DNA from: JBEBSD01 sp040394475
GTDB lineage: Bacteria; Bacteroidota; Bacteroidia; Cytophagales; Spirosomataceae
Direction of reading: 5' to 3'
Assembly: GCA_040394475.1 (NCBI GenBank)
Contig: JBEBSD010000143.1
Coordinates: forward strand, 1 to 5,296
Length of the DNA stretch: 5,296 nt
Shown: positions 5,291 through 5,296 of the stretch, in pieces
How the letters are laid out: every line of letters starts with the position of its first letter
How positions within the stretch are numbered: the stretch's first letter is position 1
Program-made: the position numbers and the translations under genes
Notes under the pieces: model-generated
Told to the model about the DNA's origin: nothing
What the model saw: the letters and a program-made list of their open reading frames with translations, nothing else
Database searches by the model: none

Positions 5291-5296
5291 TTTATT

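Noticed and set aside
1..5296. CRISPR array
   Set aside because: No regularly spaced repeats with unique spacers occur; the repeats seen are IS ends, palindromes or short phased octamers.

Overview
The window looks like a decayed mobile-element / accessory island from a member of the Bacteroidota. The evidence is a T4CP (MobC/TraG-like) relic and a tyrosine recombinase arm-domain relic that both resemble Bacteroidota conjugative elements, starts with A-rich leaders and no clear Shine-Dalgarno, TAnnTTTG-like promoter boxes, and an antitoxin with a HigA-type HTH joined to what looks like a DUF6922 domain. No species can be named from the sequence.

Left part (1-1242) is wreckage. An IS21-like transposon end (1-55) abuts the 3' part of an AbiEii-family nucleotidyltransferase toxin gene (about 56-420). 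Next comes the 3' half of a conjugative coupling protein gene, broken by an in-frame TAG (CAG in relatives) and by a one-unit CT expansion. It is fused tail-to-tail at about 966-970 to the first ~91 codons of a tyrosine recombinase on the minus strand.

The middle (1243-1934) has no gene. It holds a second IS21-like terminal repeat array, a clean minus-strand intrinsic terminator, a possible tRNA-3'-end/att remnant, a 13-bp palindrome, and four ATCAAATA repeats arranged as two helically phased pairs.

At 1935-3074 (minus) lies an apparently intact two-gene toxin-antitoxin operon. The HTH-DUF6922 antitoxin is followed after 3 nt by a single-domain AbiEii/MenA-type nucleotidyltransferase. Two abutting perfect inverted repeats directly before the antitoxin start are the obvious autoregulatory operator.

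At 3075-3450 is a 376-bp divergent intergenic region with a 12-bp hairpin nested inside a possible longer fold, then a palindrome-overlapped promoter candidate for the rightward operon. At 3451-5290 (plus) are two genes overlapping by 8 nt. The first encodes a stand-alone GHKL ATPase. The second encodes a protein with an unknown N-terminal region followed by the start of an orotate-phosphoribosyltransferase-like domain that stops just where the Rossmann core should follow. This GHKL + PRTase-like pair, next to a TA module and conjugative debris, is the best candidate here for an uncharacterised (possibly anti-phage or stress-sensing) system. That role is inference from architecture and location only.
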